Shown here piece by piece: positions 1 to 7,100 of a DNA stretch of 12,148 nucleotides (position 1 is the stretch's first letter; each line of letters starts with the position of its first letter). The notes under the pieces were generated by a model, which worked only from the letters and a program-made list of their open reading frames with translations, searched no databases and was not told where the DNA came from. The translations under genes and the position numbers were made by a program. This DNA is from an uncultured Prevotella sp. Lineage in GTDB: Bacteria > Bacteroidota > Bacteroidia > Bacteroidales > Bacteroidaceae. Location of the stretch: contig USAI01000076.1 in NCBI GenBank assembly GCA_900552675.1, forward strand, positions 1 to 12,148, read 5' to 3'.

Positions 1-139
1 CCGTGTGCAGGATGGCCTTCATCACGTAGAGTGGGGATGTACCTATATCTCCAAAAACAATGCCTAAAGTGATGAGCAATCCTAAGAAGCCTACTCGATG
101 ATGACAGTAGGCGACTGAACCTTCCGAATTTTCTTTCAT
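1..139 (-). CDS. kup: KUP-family potassium uptake transporter, N-terminal fragment (runs off window)
   Basis: The reverse complement of positions 139 to 1 reads a 46-residue open N-terminus that continues beyond the window edge. After about 17 polar residues it enters a hydrophobic segment carrying GIVFGDIGTSPLYV, the signature of the first membrane helix of KUP/HAK/KT potassium-proton symporters. These are inner-membrane proteins of about 12 helices that import K+. The start ATG at 137-139 follows a purine-rich GAAGAGAG stretch that could serve as a ribosome site. A promoter -7 box lies about 100 bp upstream. The family call rests on the signature motif alone, because only about 7% of a typical protein is visible. 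No defect is seen in the visible part. Confidence 0.85.
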   Translation of the reverse strand, partial: MKENSEGSVAYCHHRVGFLGLLITLGIVFGDIGTSPLYVMKAILHT

Positions 140-239
140 ATATTCTCTCTTCAAAAAACAAAAAACGTTATCCCTTCGAATAAGAATGATCTCTTAGCTG
201 GAGACCTTTTACTATACTACTTTGATTATAAATTGCGTG

Positions 240-247
240 CAAAGATA
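240..247 (-). promoter_or_regulatory. Putative Bacteroidota promoter -7 element for kup
   Basis: Read on the minus strand, the site is TATCTTTG, an exact match to the Bacteroidota -7 consensus TAnnTTTG. It sits about 100 bp upstream of the kup start codon. A clear -33 TTTG at the usual spacing is not visible, so the call rests on the -7 match and position. Confidence 0.45.
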
Positions 248-393
248 TAAAGAGGTATAAATATTTTGATACAATATAAGATTTGTTTAACAAGAATTAT
301 CTGATTTAACATTCTGCCGTATTTTGCGAACACCACGAATTGGAATGGCTTGGTAGAAACTATGATGCTTTAAATTCAAAGACATTATTAGGC

Positions 394-481
394 GAAAACC
401 TTGAGAAAATAGAGTAAAACGCTTGAGAAAATTGAGTGAAACGCTTGAGAAAGTCGAGTAAAACCCTTGAGAAAGTCGTCT
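394..481. repeat. Tandem array A: four 22-bp units
   Basis: Four head-to-tail 22-bp units begin at 394, 416, 438 and 460. The shared core is CTTGAGAAA followed by a variable AT or GTC stretch and GAGT. The units differ by a few substitutions and there are no spacers. Because 22 is not a multiple of 3, the array is not a coding repeat, although a spurious minus-strand reading frame (287-508) crosses it. It lies in the kup-to-LOG intergenic region. Confidence 0.85.
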
Positions 482-618
482 CACATCGACCGTTATGAAC
501 ACGAGCAACGACCGTTATGAACACGAGCAACGACCGTTATGAACACGAGCAACGACCGTTATAAACACGAGCAACGACCGTTATGAACACGAGCGACGAC
601 CGTTGTGAGACGACTTTC
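471..618. repeat. 15-bp perfect inverted repeat bracketing array B
   Basis: GAAAGTCGTCTCACA at 471-485 is the exact reverse complement of 604-618. The arms enclose the whole of array B. The left arm is also the end of the last unit of array A, so the two arrays and the inverted repeat form one composite structure. A transcript or single strand could form a 15-bp stem with a loop of about 118 nt. Function is unknown. Confidence 0.8.
487..608. repeat. Tandem array B: five 22-bp units plus a partial sixth
   Basis: Units start at 487, 509, 531, 553 and 575. Each begins CGACCGTTAT and ends CACGAGCAA, with single changes in the fourth (ATGAAC to ATAAAC) and fifth (GCAA to GCGA). A partial sixth unit starts at 597 as CGACCGTTGTGAG and then runs into the inverted-repeat arm. 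The period matches that of array A, but the sequence is unrelated. There are no spacers, so it is not a CRISPR array. Confidence 0.88.
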
Positions 619-703
619 GAGCCATTTAGCCCGATTTTTCGGTCTATTTCAGAAAAACTATTAGTGGGTTTTAAATGATTATAGGTTGGGGTTTTATAAT
701 TAA

Positions 704-882
704 AAGTAGGACGGTGGCCTCCGCGCCACGTCCTCCCAGATTAGGAAACGAACACAGATAGAACAGATACAACAGAGCTATCTTATCACCGATTATTCTT
801 TTCTTTTTTAAATTTAATAATAATCTGCTATCTGTGTTCGTCTTCTTCGGGAGGACGTGGCACGGAGGCCACCGTCCTACTT
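704..882. repeat. 179-bp palindromic, MITE-like element
   Basis: The outer arms at 704-737 and 849-882 pair at 33 of 34 positions and are GC-rich, beginning AAGTAGGACGGTGGCCTCCG. An inner pair, CGAACACAGATA at 749-760 with its complement at 829-840, adds a second 12-bp stem. The centre (about 770-825) is AT-rich. No transposase gene and no obvious target-site duplication are visible. The element sits upstream of the LOG gene promoter. It resembles a non-autonomous palindromic intergenic repeat. Whether it is multicopy cannot be judged from one window. Confidence 0.75.
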
Positions 883-951
883 GGAGGGCGCACCGTTTAG
901 ATAAAAATGAATACTTGCAATAATATCTGAGCTGTTTTAAATAAAAAGCCG

Positions 952-959
952 TATCTTTG
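952..959 (+). promoter_or_regulatory. Putative promoter -7 element for the LOG-family gene
   Basis: TATCTTTG at 952-959 matches the Bacteroidota -7 box TAnnTTTG. A TTTT stretch near 935 lies close to the expected -33 position. The predicted start of transcription leaves a leader of roughly 80 nt before the ATG at 1047. This argues against the TTG codon at 957, which overlaps the box, being the translation start. Confidence 0.5.
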
Positions 960-1040
960 TATGCAATAAAATGTCACTTTGTATGCAATAAGACATGTCT
1001 CATTACATACAATAACATCTTTGTACGTGATAAAACTTTT
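955..1040 (+). repeat. Degenerate about 22-bp repeats in the LOG-gene leader
   Basis: CTTTGTATGCAATAA occurs at 955-969 and again at 977-991, exactly 22 bp apart. Weaker relatives follow at 999-1018 and 1019-1040 (the latter starting CTTTGTACGTGATAAAAC). A perfect 10-bp palindrome, AGACATGTCT, lies at 991-1000. The first unit contains the end of the -7 box, so the repeats overlap the start of the mRNA. No role is known. Confidence 0.55.
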
Positions 1041-1046
1041 GAAGAA

Positions 1047-1577
1047 ATGAAGATAGCAATATTTTGTTCGGCCAATGAAAACATTGACCCCGACTTTTTC
1101 GAGATGACAGAAGCGTTAGGCCGCTGGATGGCCGAGAACCACCACGACCTTATTTTTGGCGGCACCAACCAAGGCTTGATGAACTGTGTGGCCAAGGCCG
1201 TGCATGATGGTGGCGAACGCGTGATAGGCGTGGTGCCCTCGCTGGTAGAGAAGGGAGGCCGCATGAGCGACTATATTGACGTACACTTCCCCACCGACAA
1301 TTTGGCCGACCGCAAGAGCCTGATGATTGATCAGTGCGACGCTGTGGTAGCCTTGCCGGGCGGTGTAGGTTCGCTCGACGAGATTTTTTGTGTGGCAGCT
1401 TCAAAATGTATTGGCTACCACTCGAAAAAGGTTATCTTGTATAACATGAAAGGCTTTTGGAACGCCCTCATTGCCCTTATGGACGACCTCGACCGCAAGG
1501 GCATGATACGTGGCAATTGGCACAACATGATTGAGGTGGCCAATAGCCTTGACGAGCTGAAGGCGTTGCTAAAATAA
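1047..1577 (+). CDS. LOG-family (TIGR00730-type) nucleoside 5'-monophosphate phosphoribohydrolase-like protein
   Basis: This is a 176-residue cytoplasmic Rossmann-fold protein, the usual length for the LOG (Lonely guy / YvdD-like) family. Members cleave the N-glycosidic bond of nucleoside monophosphates, including cytokinin ribotides. Visible signatures are the early GG-x3-G loop (FGGTNQGLM, about residues 37-45), the Arg-Lys pair near residues 89-90, and PGGVGSLDE at 104-112, which matches the catalytic PGGxGTxxE with T replaced by S. The ATG at 1047 is chosen because the beta-strand MKIAIFCSA is the normal N-terminus and the in-frame upstream stretch overlaps the promoter. The gene stands alone and converges on ybeY, with 6 bp between the stop codons. 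The natural substrate is not inferable; lysine decarboxylase labels for this family are historical. Confidence 0.85.
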   Translation: MKIAIFCSANENIDPDFFEMTEALGRWMAENHHDLIFGGTNQGLMNCVAKAVHDGGERVIGVVPSLVEKGGRMSDYIDVHFPTDNLADRKSLMIDQCDAVVALPGGVGSLDEIFCVAASKCIGYHSKKVILYNMKGFWNALIALMDDLDRKGMIRGNWHNMIEVANSLDELKALLK

Positions 1578-1583
1578 GGCGCT

Positions 1584-2018
1584 TCAGCCCTTCTGTTCCA
1601 GCATTTGTTGTCTCAACGCCAAGGCCTTATTCTCGGCAGCCTCCATTTGTTCGCGCTCGCCGGGGCCTTTGTCGTTGATGCCACACAGGTGCAAAATGCC
1701 GTGTATGATGACGCGATACAGCTCCTCTTCATACGTTTTATTAAACAGGTGAGCGTTTGATGCCACGGTGTCGAGCGAGATTACCACATCGCCGCTCACC
1801 ACATCATCTTCGTCATAATCGAAGGTTATCACATCGGTATAATAGTCGTGTCCCAGATATTCGCGGTTCACCTCTAATATTTTATCATCGTTTACGAACA
1901 TATATCCCACCTCGCCCACACGGCGGCCATAGCTTTTAGCCACAGCTCTTATCCATGCAGTAGTTTCGCGTTTCTTGATCTTGGGCATCTTCACGCCCTC
2001 TACGTTATATGTTATCAT
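1584..2018 (-). CDS. ybeY: Endoribonuclease YbeY (rRNA maturation factor)
   Basis: This is a 144-residue cytoplasmic metalloprotein of the YbeY/UPF0054 family, which takes part in 16S rRNA 3' end maturation and ribosome quality control. The family metal motif appears as HGILHLCGINDKGPGE starting at residue 106, and the conserved upstream block DVITFDY is at 62-68. H106 and H110 are present, but the third ligand position holds D116 rather than His. As recalled, this variant is normal for Bacteroidota YbeY. The start at 2018 is preferred over the ATG 30 bp downstream because the stretch YNVEGVKMPKIKKRET resembles the N-terminus of Bacteroides homologues. It lies 31 bp downstream of coaD on the same strand, probably in one transcript. 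Confidence 0.92.
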   Translation of the reverse strand: MITYNVEGVKMPKIKKRETTAWIRAVAKSYGRRVGEVGYMFVNDDKILEVNREYLGHDYYTDVITFDYDEDDVVSGDVVISLDTVASNAHLFNKTYEEELYRVIIHGILHLCGINDKGPGEREQMEAAENKALALRQQMLEQKG

Positions 2019-2049
2019 AATTGTATATGTTTTGGCATTGCTTATCTAT

Positions 2050-2526
2050 TTATTTTTCTTCGGTCGGCCTACAGGCACCGATGGGCGGCTTGGGGATAAA
2101 CGCCGACACATCTTGCCCAAAGTGAGCCAGCTCGCGCACCATCGACGAACTAATGCTATCAAGCCCAGGCTCGGCATACAGCAGCAGGGTTTCAAGCCCT
2201 GACAGGCGACGGTTGATGTCGGCCTGTTCGCGTTCATACTCAAAGTCGCGCACATTGCGCACCCCCTTTACCACAAAGGCAGCCTGATGGCGGCGTGCAA
2301 ACGAGATGGTAAGGTCGGCATAGCTGTCAACCACCACGCGGGCATCGTGAGCATACAGCTGGCGTATGGCCTCAACCCGTTGTTCGGCCGTAAACATACA
2401 CTGCTTGCGCTCGTTCACGCCTACACCTATCACCAGTCGGTCGAAAAGAGGCAAAGCGCGGTCAACCACCCTCTGATGCCCGATGGTAAAGGGGTCGAAG
2501 CTGCCTACAAATATTGCTGTTGCCAT
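2050..2526 (-). CDS. coaD: Phosphopantetheine adenylyltransferase (PPAT)
   Basis: This 158-residue enzyme transfers AMP from ATP to 4'-phosphopantetheine to give dephospho-CoA, the penultimate step of coenzyme A synthesis, in the cytoplasm. The nucleotidyltransferase motif GSFDPFTIGH is at residues 8-17 with its HxGH-equivalent histidine at 17. The substrate-binding segment VVKGVRNVRDFEYE is mid-protein, and the family signature ISSSMVRE starts at residue 125. The length is typical of bacterial CoaD. It is the first gene of a likely two-gene unit with ybeY. A -7 promoter box lies about 70 bp upstream. Nothing is unusual. Confidence 0.95.
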   Translation of the reverse strand: MATAIFVGSFDPFTIGHQRVVDRALPLFDRLVIGVGVNERKQCMFTAEQRVEAIRQLYAHDARVVVDSYADLTISFARRHQAAFVVKGVRNVRDFEYEREQADINRRLSGLETLLLYAEPGLDSISSSMVRELAHFGQDVSAFIPKPPIGACRPTEEK

Positions 2527-2595
2527 AGCTTATTATGCTTTTATTGATAGCTTATTGTGCTTTTATGAAAGAGTAGCACCCTGTTTCGTTTTCTG

Positions 2596-2603
2596 CAAAA
2601 TTA
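2596..2603 (-). promoter_or_regulatory. Putative promoter -7 element for coaD-ybeY
   Basis: The minus-strand reading is TAATTTTG, matching TAnnTTTG, about 70 bp upstream of coaD. Together with the plus-strand box at 2648-2655 it makes a divergent promoter region in the 2527-2702 gap. No convincing -33 element is visible. Confidence 0.35.
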
Positions 2604-2647
2604 CTACTTTCTATTCATACGACCCACAATAATCGTCTTTTTTTTAC

Positions 2648-2655
2648 TATCTTTG
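2648..2655 (+). promoter_or_regulatory. Putative promoter -7 element for ung-DUF3109
   Basis: TATCTTTG is an exact -7 consensus match 47 bp upstream of the ung ATG. A GTG at 2655 in frame with ung overlaps this box, which argues against it as the start codon. Confidence 0.5.
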
Positions 2656-2702
2656 TGCCACCCTACAGGCTAAACCCAAAAAGAAAAAGAAAACATACAA
2701 CG

Positions 2703-3368
2703 ATGGATGTAAAGATAGAACCCACGTGGAAAGCGCAGCTGGCACCCCAGTTTGCCATGCCTTACTTTGCACAGCTCACCCAGTTTGTGCGCGACGAGTA
2801 TAGCCACACCACCTGCTACCCTCCTGGCCACCTCATCTTCAACGCCTTCAACCTATGCCCCTTCAGCAAGGTAAAGGTGGTGATTATAGGTCAAGACCCC
2901 TATCACGAGCCCGGACAGGCACAGGGGCTAAGCTTCTCGGTAAACGATGGTGTGCCCTTTCCGCCATCGCTCATCAACATTTTTAAGGAGATAAACAACG
3001 ACCTGGGCACCCCCATGCCCACCTCGGGCAACCTCACGCGCTGGGCCGAGCAGGGTGTGTTGCTGCTGAACGCCACCCTCACGGTGCGTGCCCATCAGGC
3101 CGCCAGCCACCAACGCAAGGGCTGGGAGCAGTTTACCGATGCCGCCATACGCGCCCTGAACGCGGGTCGCGAGCACCTGGTGTTCATCTTGTGGGGTGGC
3201 TATGCGCGGTCGAAGGCGGGGCTTATCGATACCCAAAAGCACCTCGTGTTGCAGTCGGTACACCCCTCACCCCTTTCAGCCAACCGTGGCGGATGGTTTG
3301 GCAACCACCACTTTTCGCAGTGCAACCGCTATCTGGCCGAACATGGCATAGCGCCCATCAACTGGTAA
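2703..3368 (+). CDS. ung: Uracil-DNA glycosylase, family 1
   Basis: This 221-residue enzyme removes uracil from DNA as the first step of base excision repair. The water-activating motif GQDPYHEPGQAQGLSFS carries the catalytic Asp at residue 65. The Leu-loop motif HPSPLSANRGG carries the catalytic His at 187. These positions are essentially those of E. coli Ung (D64, H187), and the length also fits. The ATG at 2703 starts MDVKIEPTWK, which matches the usual N-terminus, so the longer GTG-initiated frame from 2655 is rejected. The DUF3109 gene begins 23 bp after the stop, so the two are probably co-transcribed. Confidence 0.96.
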   Translation: MDVKIEPTWKAQLAPQFAMPYFAQLTQFVRDEYSHTTCYPPGHLIFNAFNLCPFSKVKVVIIGQDPYHEPGQAQGLSFSVNDGVPFPPSLINIFKEINNDLGTPMPTSGNLTRWAEQGVLLLNATLTVRAHQAASHQRKGWEQFTDAAIRALNAGREHLVFILWGGYARSKAGLIDTQKHLVLQSVHPSPLSANRGGWFGNHHFSQCNRYLAEHGIAPINW

Positions 3369-3391
3369 CGCATAAAAAAAATACAAGCATT

Positions 3392-3994
3392 ATGATTATT
3401 GAGATAGACAACGTGTTGGTATCGACCGACATCTTTACCGAATATTTTTGTTGCGACCTTGACGCCTGCAAAGGCATTTGCTGTGTTGAAGGCGATGCGG
3501 GCGCTCCCGTCACCATCGACGAGATTGCGGGCATAGAAGATGCCATCGACACCGTGTGGGACGACCTGTCGGCCACGGCACAAGCCGTGATTGATAAGCA
3601 AGGCGTGGCCTACACCGACCGCGATGGCGACCTGGTGACCAGCATTGTGGGCGGAAAAGACTGTGTGTTTACTTGTTACGAAAAGGGATGCTGCCTGTGT
3701 GCCCTTGAGCGTGCCTGGCGTGCGGGCAAGACAGCCTTCTGCAAGCCCATCAGCTGTGCCCTCTACCCCATTCGCGAAAAAAAGTTGTCAAACGGCATGG
3801 TGGCCCTCAACTATAACCGTTGGGACGTGTGCCACGATGCTGTTAAAAAAGGAAACGAGCTGCGCTTGCCCGTATATCGTTTCCTGCGCGACCCCTTGGT
3901 GCGCCGCTTTGGCGAAGACTTTTACCAGCAGCTGTGCGACGCCGCTCAGCTTATAGCCTCTGAGGCTGGCATCGAGGCATCGCCCTCTGAGTGA
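3392..3994 (+). CDS. DUF3109 family cysteine-rich protein
   Basis: The product is about 200 residues, the usual size for DUF3109, a family of unknown function common in Bacteroidota. It contains many cysteines: C20, C21, C26, C30 and C31 in the N-terminal block CCDLDACKGICCVEGDAGAP, then a second cluster CVFTCYEKGCCLC and later FCKPISC. This pattern suggests bound metal, iron-sulfur or zinc, reminiscent of the YkgJ-like metal-chelating families; that is inference. There is no signal peptide or membrane segment. The ATG at 3392 is chosen over longer in-frame starts because those lie inside ung. It follows ung by 23 bp. Its last 49 bp overlap the end of the convergent DUF6377 gene. Confidence 0.8.
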   Translation: MIIEIDNVLVSTDIFTEYFCCDLDACKGICCVEGDAGAPVTIDEIAGIEDAIDTVWDDLSATAQAVIDKQGVAYTDRDGDLVTSIVGGKDCVFTCYEKGCCLCALERAWRAGKTAFCKPISCALYPIREKKLSNGMVALNYNRWDVCHDAVKKGNELRLPVYRFLRDPLVRRFGEDFYQQLCDAAQLIASEAGIEASPSE

Positions 3995-4719
3995 TAAAAC
4001 TGCGCTACCGCCTCGGCCAGCTGGCGCGCTTGCAGGCGTGCTCCACGGCTCATGCGCTGGCGATAGTTATACACCGTTTGTATTGAATAGTGCAAGAAGG
4101 CCGCTATGTTGGGCACATCGGTAATGCCGATGCTTACCAAGGCATAGATGCGCTGTTCGGGTGTAAAGGTTTGTGGGGCAGCCAGTTGTTGCTGACATTC
4201 GGGCAACATCAGAGTGTTCAACCGCTCTAAAAAGTCGGGGTGGCTTGAAAGGAAAGCTACGTCGAAGTGGTGGTAGAAGTCGGTGAGATACTTATCAGTA
4301 TTGCCACCTGCCGCCAGTTCGCGGCGTGCCTTATCCACTTTTCCTGCTGTGATAAGGTTGAACACCACCTTGTTAAACGCCTTCACGTCGTTGATATATT
4401 TTGTTACCAACATATACACATCCATAAAGTTGCGGTTGCGCTGCTCTATTTCTTCAGACAGGCGCTGGTTGCTCTCGCGCAACTGCTCTTGCATGGCTTT
4501 TTCATTGTTAATCATCTCGCGCAGCTGGTTGTTCATGCCCTTCATGGCCACCAACATACGCTTTTGTTTACGGTCGCGTTTGCGTATGCTCCACACCATG
4601 CCTAAGGCCGTAAGCACCGCACCTATCAGCAGCACAATAACGGCGAGCAGCAAGCCATTGGTGATTTCCATTTTTCGTTCATAGCCCTCGGCTATCGACG
4701 AGTGTATGCGCACCATCAT
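3946..4719 (-). pseudogene. DUF6377 regulator, C-terminal part (membrane segment, coiled coil, HTH), in a different frame from its N-terminal part
   Basis: This 257-residue frame carries a membrane helix at about 23-45 (LLLAVIVLLIGAVLTALGM), a long coiled coil of E/N/Q-rich heptads at about 50-95, and a C-terminal helix-turn-helix-like region (RIYALVSIGITDVPNIAAF, then QTVYNYRQRM). This order is the second half of DUF6377 proteins, Bacteroidota membrane-anchored regulators of about 540 residues. In-frame coding potential continues upstream of the ATG at 4719 (NTYKDSARSL), and the upstream frame stops at 4719 with a TGATG overlap. A frameshift in one ancestral gene is therefore likely. The alternative is two proteins made by coupled re-initiation. 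The 3' end overlaps the DUF3109 gene by 49 bp. Confidence 0.7.
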
Positions 4720-5633
4720 CAGGCTGCGCGCCGAGTCTTTATACGTGTTAATGTTTCGCTACACACACGGGCATAGACGGCGGCACGGCGGCTGGCCTTG
4801 TCGAGATAGGGCTGGCGCAAGACGTACAGCAGCGAGGCGGCATCATGAATGCAGCACTGCACATCGTCTAAGGCCGACTGTATGAGATAGTGGCATGCCT
4901 CCTCGCCTTCTTTCTTTTCGGCTAAGCAGCACGACAGAGCAATGCCTAACATAGCCGTCTGTGGTGAGGGACGTTTCAATTGCAGCAAGAAGCGCTGCAG
5001 CTGTGGTATCAACGACGCGTCGCGCGTAAACTGGGCCGCATAATAGCATGCTTGCCAACCATTGCGCGGTAAATATTGCAGATAGGGTTTCCACAAGCTG
5101 TCGGCAACTGATGAACGCACCAAGAGCCCCATGTCGGTGAAGCGCGCCACATAGCGCGCATTATACTCAAGATGTGCCAAGGCCAAGTTTTCGCGCACGA
5201 TACCCCTATATTGCGATATGGGCCCCATCGCATCGAGGCTGTCGGCAGCTTTCGCGCGGTCGCCACGCGACACCAGTGCCATGATGTTCATGCAACGTGC
5301 CAGGGCCAGTTGCTGGGTCATTCGGCCACTGCTTGCCACCCTCATACAACGCTTGGCATAGGCGAGTGCTGAGTCGGAATTAAACTTCATGTATTCGTTA
5401 AACAAGCGTTGGTTATACTTAAACAAGGCATCATAAGAAGTATATTCGCCCAACGCCATCTTTGCGGCGTTTATCTCGGCTTGTCGCTTCTTTATATATT
5501 GGTAGCGTTTAGCGATAGCAGCATCAAGCTGCCGAAAATCTTTTTCCAGCACACTGCTATGGGCCGTAACAAGGGTTGTCGCGGTAAAAAGAAGAAGCAA
5601 GAGAAGCGTCAGCCGACGCGCAAGATGTATCAT
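4719..5633 (-). pseudogene. DUF6377 regulator, N-terminal sensor part (signal peptide plus TPR-like helices)
   Basis: This 304-residue frame begins with a signal peptide (basic RR, then an LLLLLLF core, ending near VTAHS at about 25), so the part after it should be periplasmic. The rest is helical and TPR-like, with the family block FNSDSALAYAKRCM near residues 83-96. DUF6377 proteins normally continue through a membrane helix into a cytoplasmic DNA-binding end. Here the frame ends at TGA 4719-4721, and the rest of the protein is in the -1 frame. The shift must lie between about 4719 and 4758, where both frames are open. Joined, the two parts give about 555-560 residues, the normal family size. 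The labels pseudogene, sequencing error and genuine split gene cannot be separated from this window alone. Confidence 0.7.
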
Positions 5634-5762
5634 GTTGTGGTTCTAATATATGTATCCTATCTGTTGAGACAGTAGGTGTTTGGGGGTCTTCATCATTATG
5701 GTTTAGGAAGAGAATGTATCATCATGCAAGAGCGTGTAAATGCCCATCCTTCAATCAATTTG

Positions 5763-5793
5763 CAAATATAGCAATTATTTTTTTGTTAGCCAA
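5763..5793 (-). promoter_or_regulatory. Putative promoter of the DUF6377 locus
   Basis: On the minus strand there is a TTGG (5790-5793), 19 bp, then TATATTTG (5763-5770). This fits the Bacteroidota -33/-7 pattern TTTG-N19-TAnnTTTG with one -33 mismatch. The box lies about 130 bp upstream of the start codon at 5633. The leader contains a weak stem at 5656-5676 (CCTAtCTGT / ACAGTAGG). Nothing else was seen in 5634-5800. Confidence 0.55.
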
Positions 5794-5800
5794 TTATATA

Positions 5801-5868
5801 CAAAAAAAAATAATAAGCGCCCTACCTAAGTGAAAGCGTTGTTACTTTTACCTATGTAGGGCGCTTAT
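5801..5868 (-). terminator. Intrinsic terminator downstream of the CobW-type gene
   Basis: ATAAGCGCCCTAC at 5813-5825 pairs perfectly with 5856-5868, a 13-bp stem with a 30-nt loop. On the minus strand it is followed at once by a run of T (complement of 5802-5810). It lies 24 bp past the stop codon of the CobW-type gene, in the right orientation. The loop is longer than usual. Confidence 0.75.
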
Positions 5869-5891
5869 GTATATATCATTTATTTATGCTT

Positions 5892-7100
5892 TTATACTAA
5901 GCAATAGTCAAGGTCTTTCTCTATTTGTTCACGATCCATGTGCTGTCCTATGAACACCAGCTTCTGCATACGGTCGCCATACTGGTCGTCCCAGTCGCGT
6001 AGGATGGCGGGGTTTTGCTGTTTAAACTTCTCAAGCTCGTCGGCGGGCATGGTGGCATACCACTGTCCGGCATTGCGCATTTGCACCTGCTTGCCAGCCT
6101 GTTCAAACACATAGCAGAAGTCTTCTTCGCCCTTAAAGTAGCACAAGCCTTTGCAGCGCACCACACTCTTGGGCCACTTCTTGGCTACAATATAGTCGAA
6201 CTTGTTCATGTCGAGCGGTTTACGACGTTTCCACACAAAGGTGCTGATGCCATACTCTAAAGCCTCGCCCGACTCTTCATTCTCCAATCCGTGATGATGG
6301 TGGTGGCAGTGATGGCCATCATGGTCTTCGTCATGGTCATCGTGGTCGTCATCATGGTCGTCAAACTCTTCTCCCTCTACGGCCTCAATCCATCGTGCCG
6401 AGGTGGCCACCTTATCAAAGTTGAAGGTGCGGGTGTTGATAAGGGTATTAAGGTCGATGTCGCAGAAGTCGCAAGGCACAATGTCGGCGTGCGGCTGTAT
6501 CTCGTGCAAGATGGCGGTGATGCGTGCCAGCTCGTCGGGGGTAACCATCGAAGCCTTGTTCAGCAATATCTTATTACAGAACTCAACCTGTTGTATCACG
6601 AGGCTGGCCAGGTCGTCTTCGCCAATATCTTGGCGCACAAGGTCGTTGCCCTCAGCAAACTCGTCGCGCAGGCGCAATGCGTCGCACACCGTCACAATGG
6701 CGTCGAGCTTAGCCACGCCCTTGATGGCAAGGTTAGGATACATTTGCGGATACACGCTAATGGTTTGTGCTATGGGGGCGGGCTCGCAAATGCCGCTGGC
6801 CTCAATCACAATATAGTCGAAACGCTGTTGCGACACCAGGTCGCTGAGCTGCTGCACGAGGTCCATCTTCAGGGTGCAGCAAATGCATCCGTTCTGCAGA
6901 GGCACGAGGCTGTCGTCGCCTTCGCCCACAATGCCCCCCTTCTCAATAAGGTCGGCATCGATGTTTACCTCGCCAATGTCGTTTACGATCACGGCAAAGC
7001 GTATGCCTTTCTCGTTTGCCAATATACGGTTTAGCAGTGTTGTCTTTCCGCTTCCCAAATAGCCCGTAAGCAGAAGAACGGGCGTAACTTTCATTTCCAT
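5892..7100 (-). CDS. CobW/COG0523-family G3E GTPase, probable metallochaperone, with Asp/His-rich linker
   Basis: This 402-residue protein has Walker A GYLGSGKT at 13-20, the metal-binding GCICC at 71-75, a Walker B-like region DYIVIEASG at 95-103, and NKAS at 181-184 where NKxD is usual. The C-terminal CobW_C-like domain lies at about 282-400. Between the domains, residues 247-270 are almost only Asp and His with one Cys, ending HHCHHHHH, a plausible metal sponge. G3E GTPases of this family deliver metals such as zinc or cobalt to client proteins; the metal here is unknown. A 16-bp palindrome abuts the start codon. It lies 43 bp downstream of ruvB on the same strand, so read-through is possible, and a strong terminator follows it. 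Confidence 0.9.
   Translation of the reverse strand: MEMKVTPVLLLTGYLGSGKTTLLNRILANEKGIRFAVIVNDIGEVNIDADLIEKGGIVGEGDDSLVPLQNGCICCTLKMDLVQQLSDLVSQQRFDYIVIEASGICEPAPIAQTISVYPQMYPNLAIKGVAKLDAIVTVCDALRLRDEFAEGNDLVRQDIGEDDLASLVIQQVEFCNKILLNKASMVTPDELARITAILHEIQPHADIVPCDFCDIDLNTLINTRTFNFDKVATSARWIEAVEGEEFDDHDDDHDDHDEDHDGHHCHHHHHGLENEESGEALEYGISTFVWKRRKPLDMNKFDYIVAKKWPKSVVRCKGLCYFKGEEDFCYVFEQAGKQVQMRNAGQWYATMPADELEKFKQQNPAILRDWDDQYGDRMQKLVFIGQHMDREQIEKDLDYCLV

Noticed and set aside
287..508. 73-residue minus-strand reading frame
   Set aside because: It reads across the 22-bp tandem array, has repeat-derived sequence and matches no recognised family.
394..608. Possible CRISPR array
   Set aside because: The units are contiguous 22-bp repeats with no unique spacers, and no cas genes are present.
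957..1046. TTG-initiated N-terminal extension of the LOG protein
   Set aside because: The TTG lies inside the promoter -7 box, and the family N-terminus begins at the ATG at 1047.
2655..2702. GTG-initiated extension of Ung
   Set aside because: The GTG overlaps the -7 box, and the added residues (rich in Lys and Arg) do not resemble Ung N-termini.
6291..7034. 247-residue plus-strand frame opposite the CobW-type gene
   Set aside because: It is an antisense shadow; its His/Met/Val-rich start comes from the complement of the Asp/His codons.
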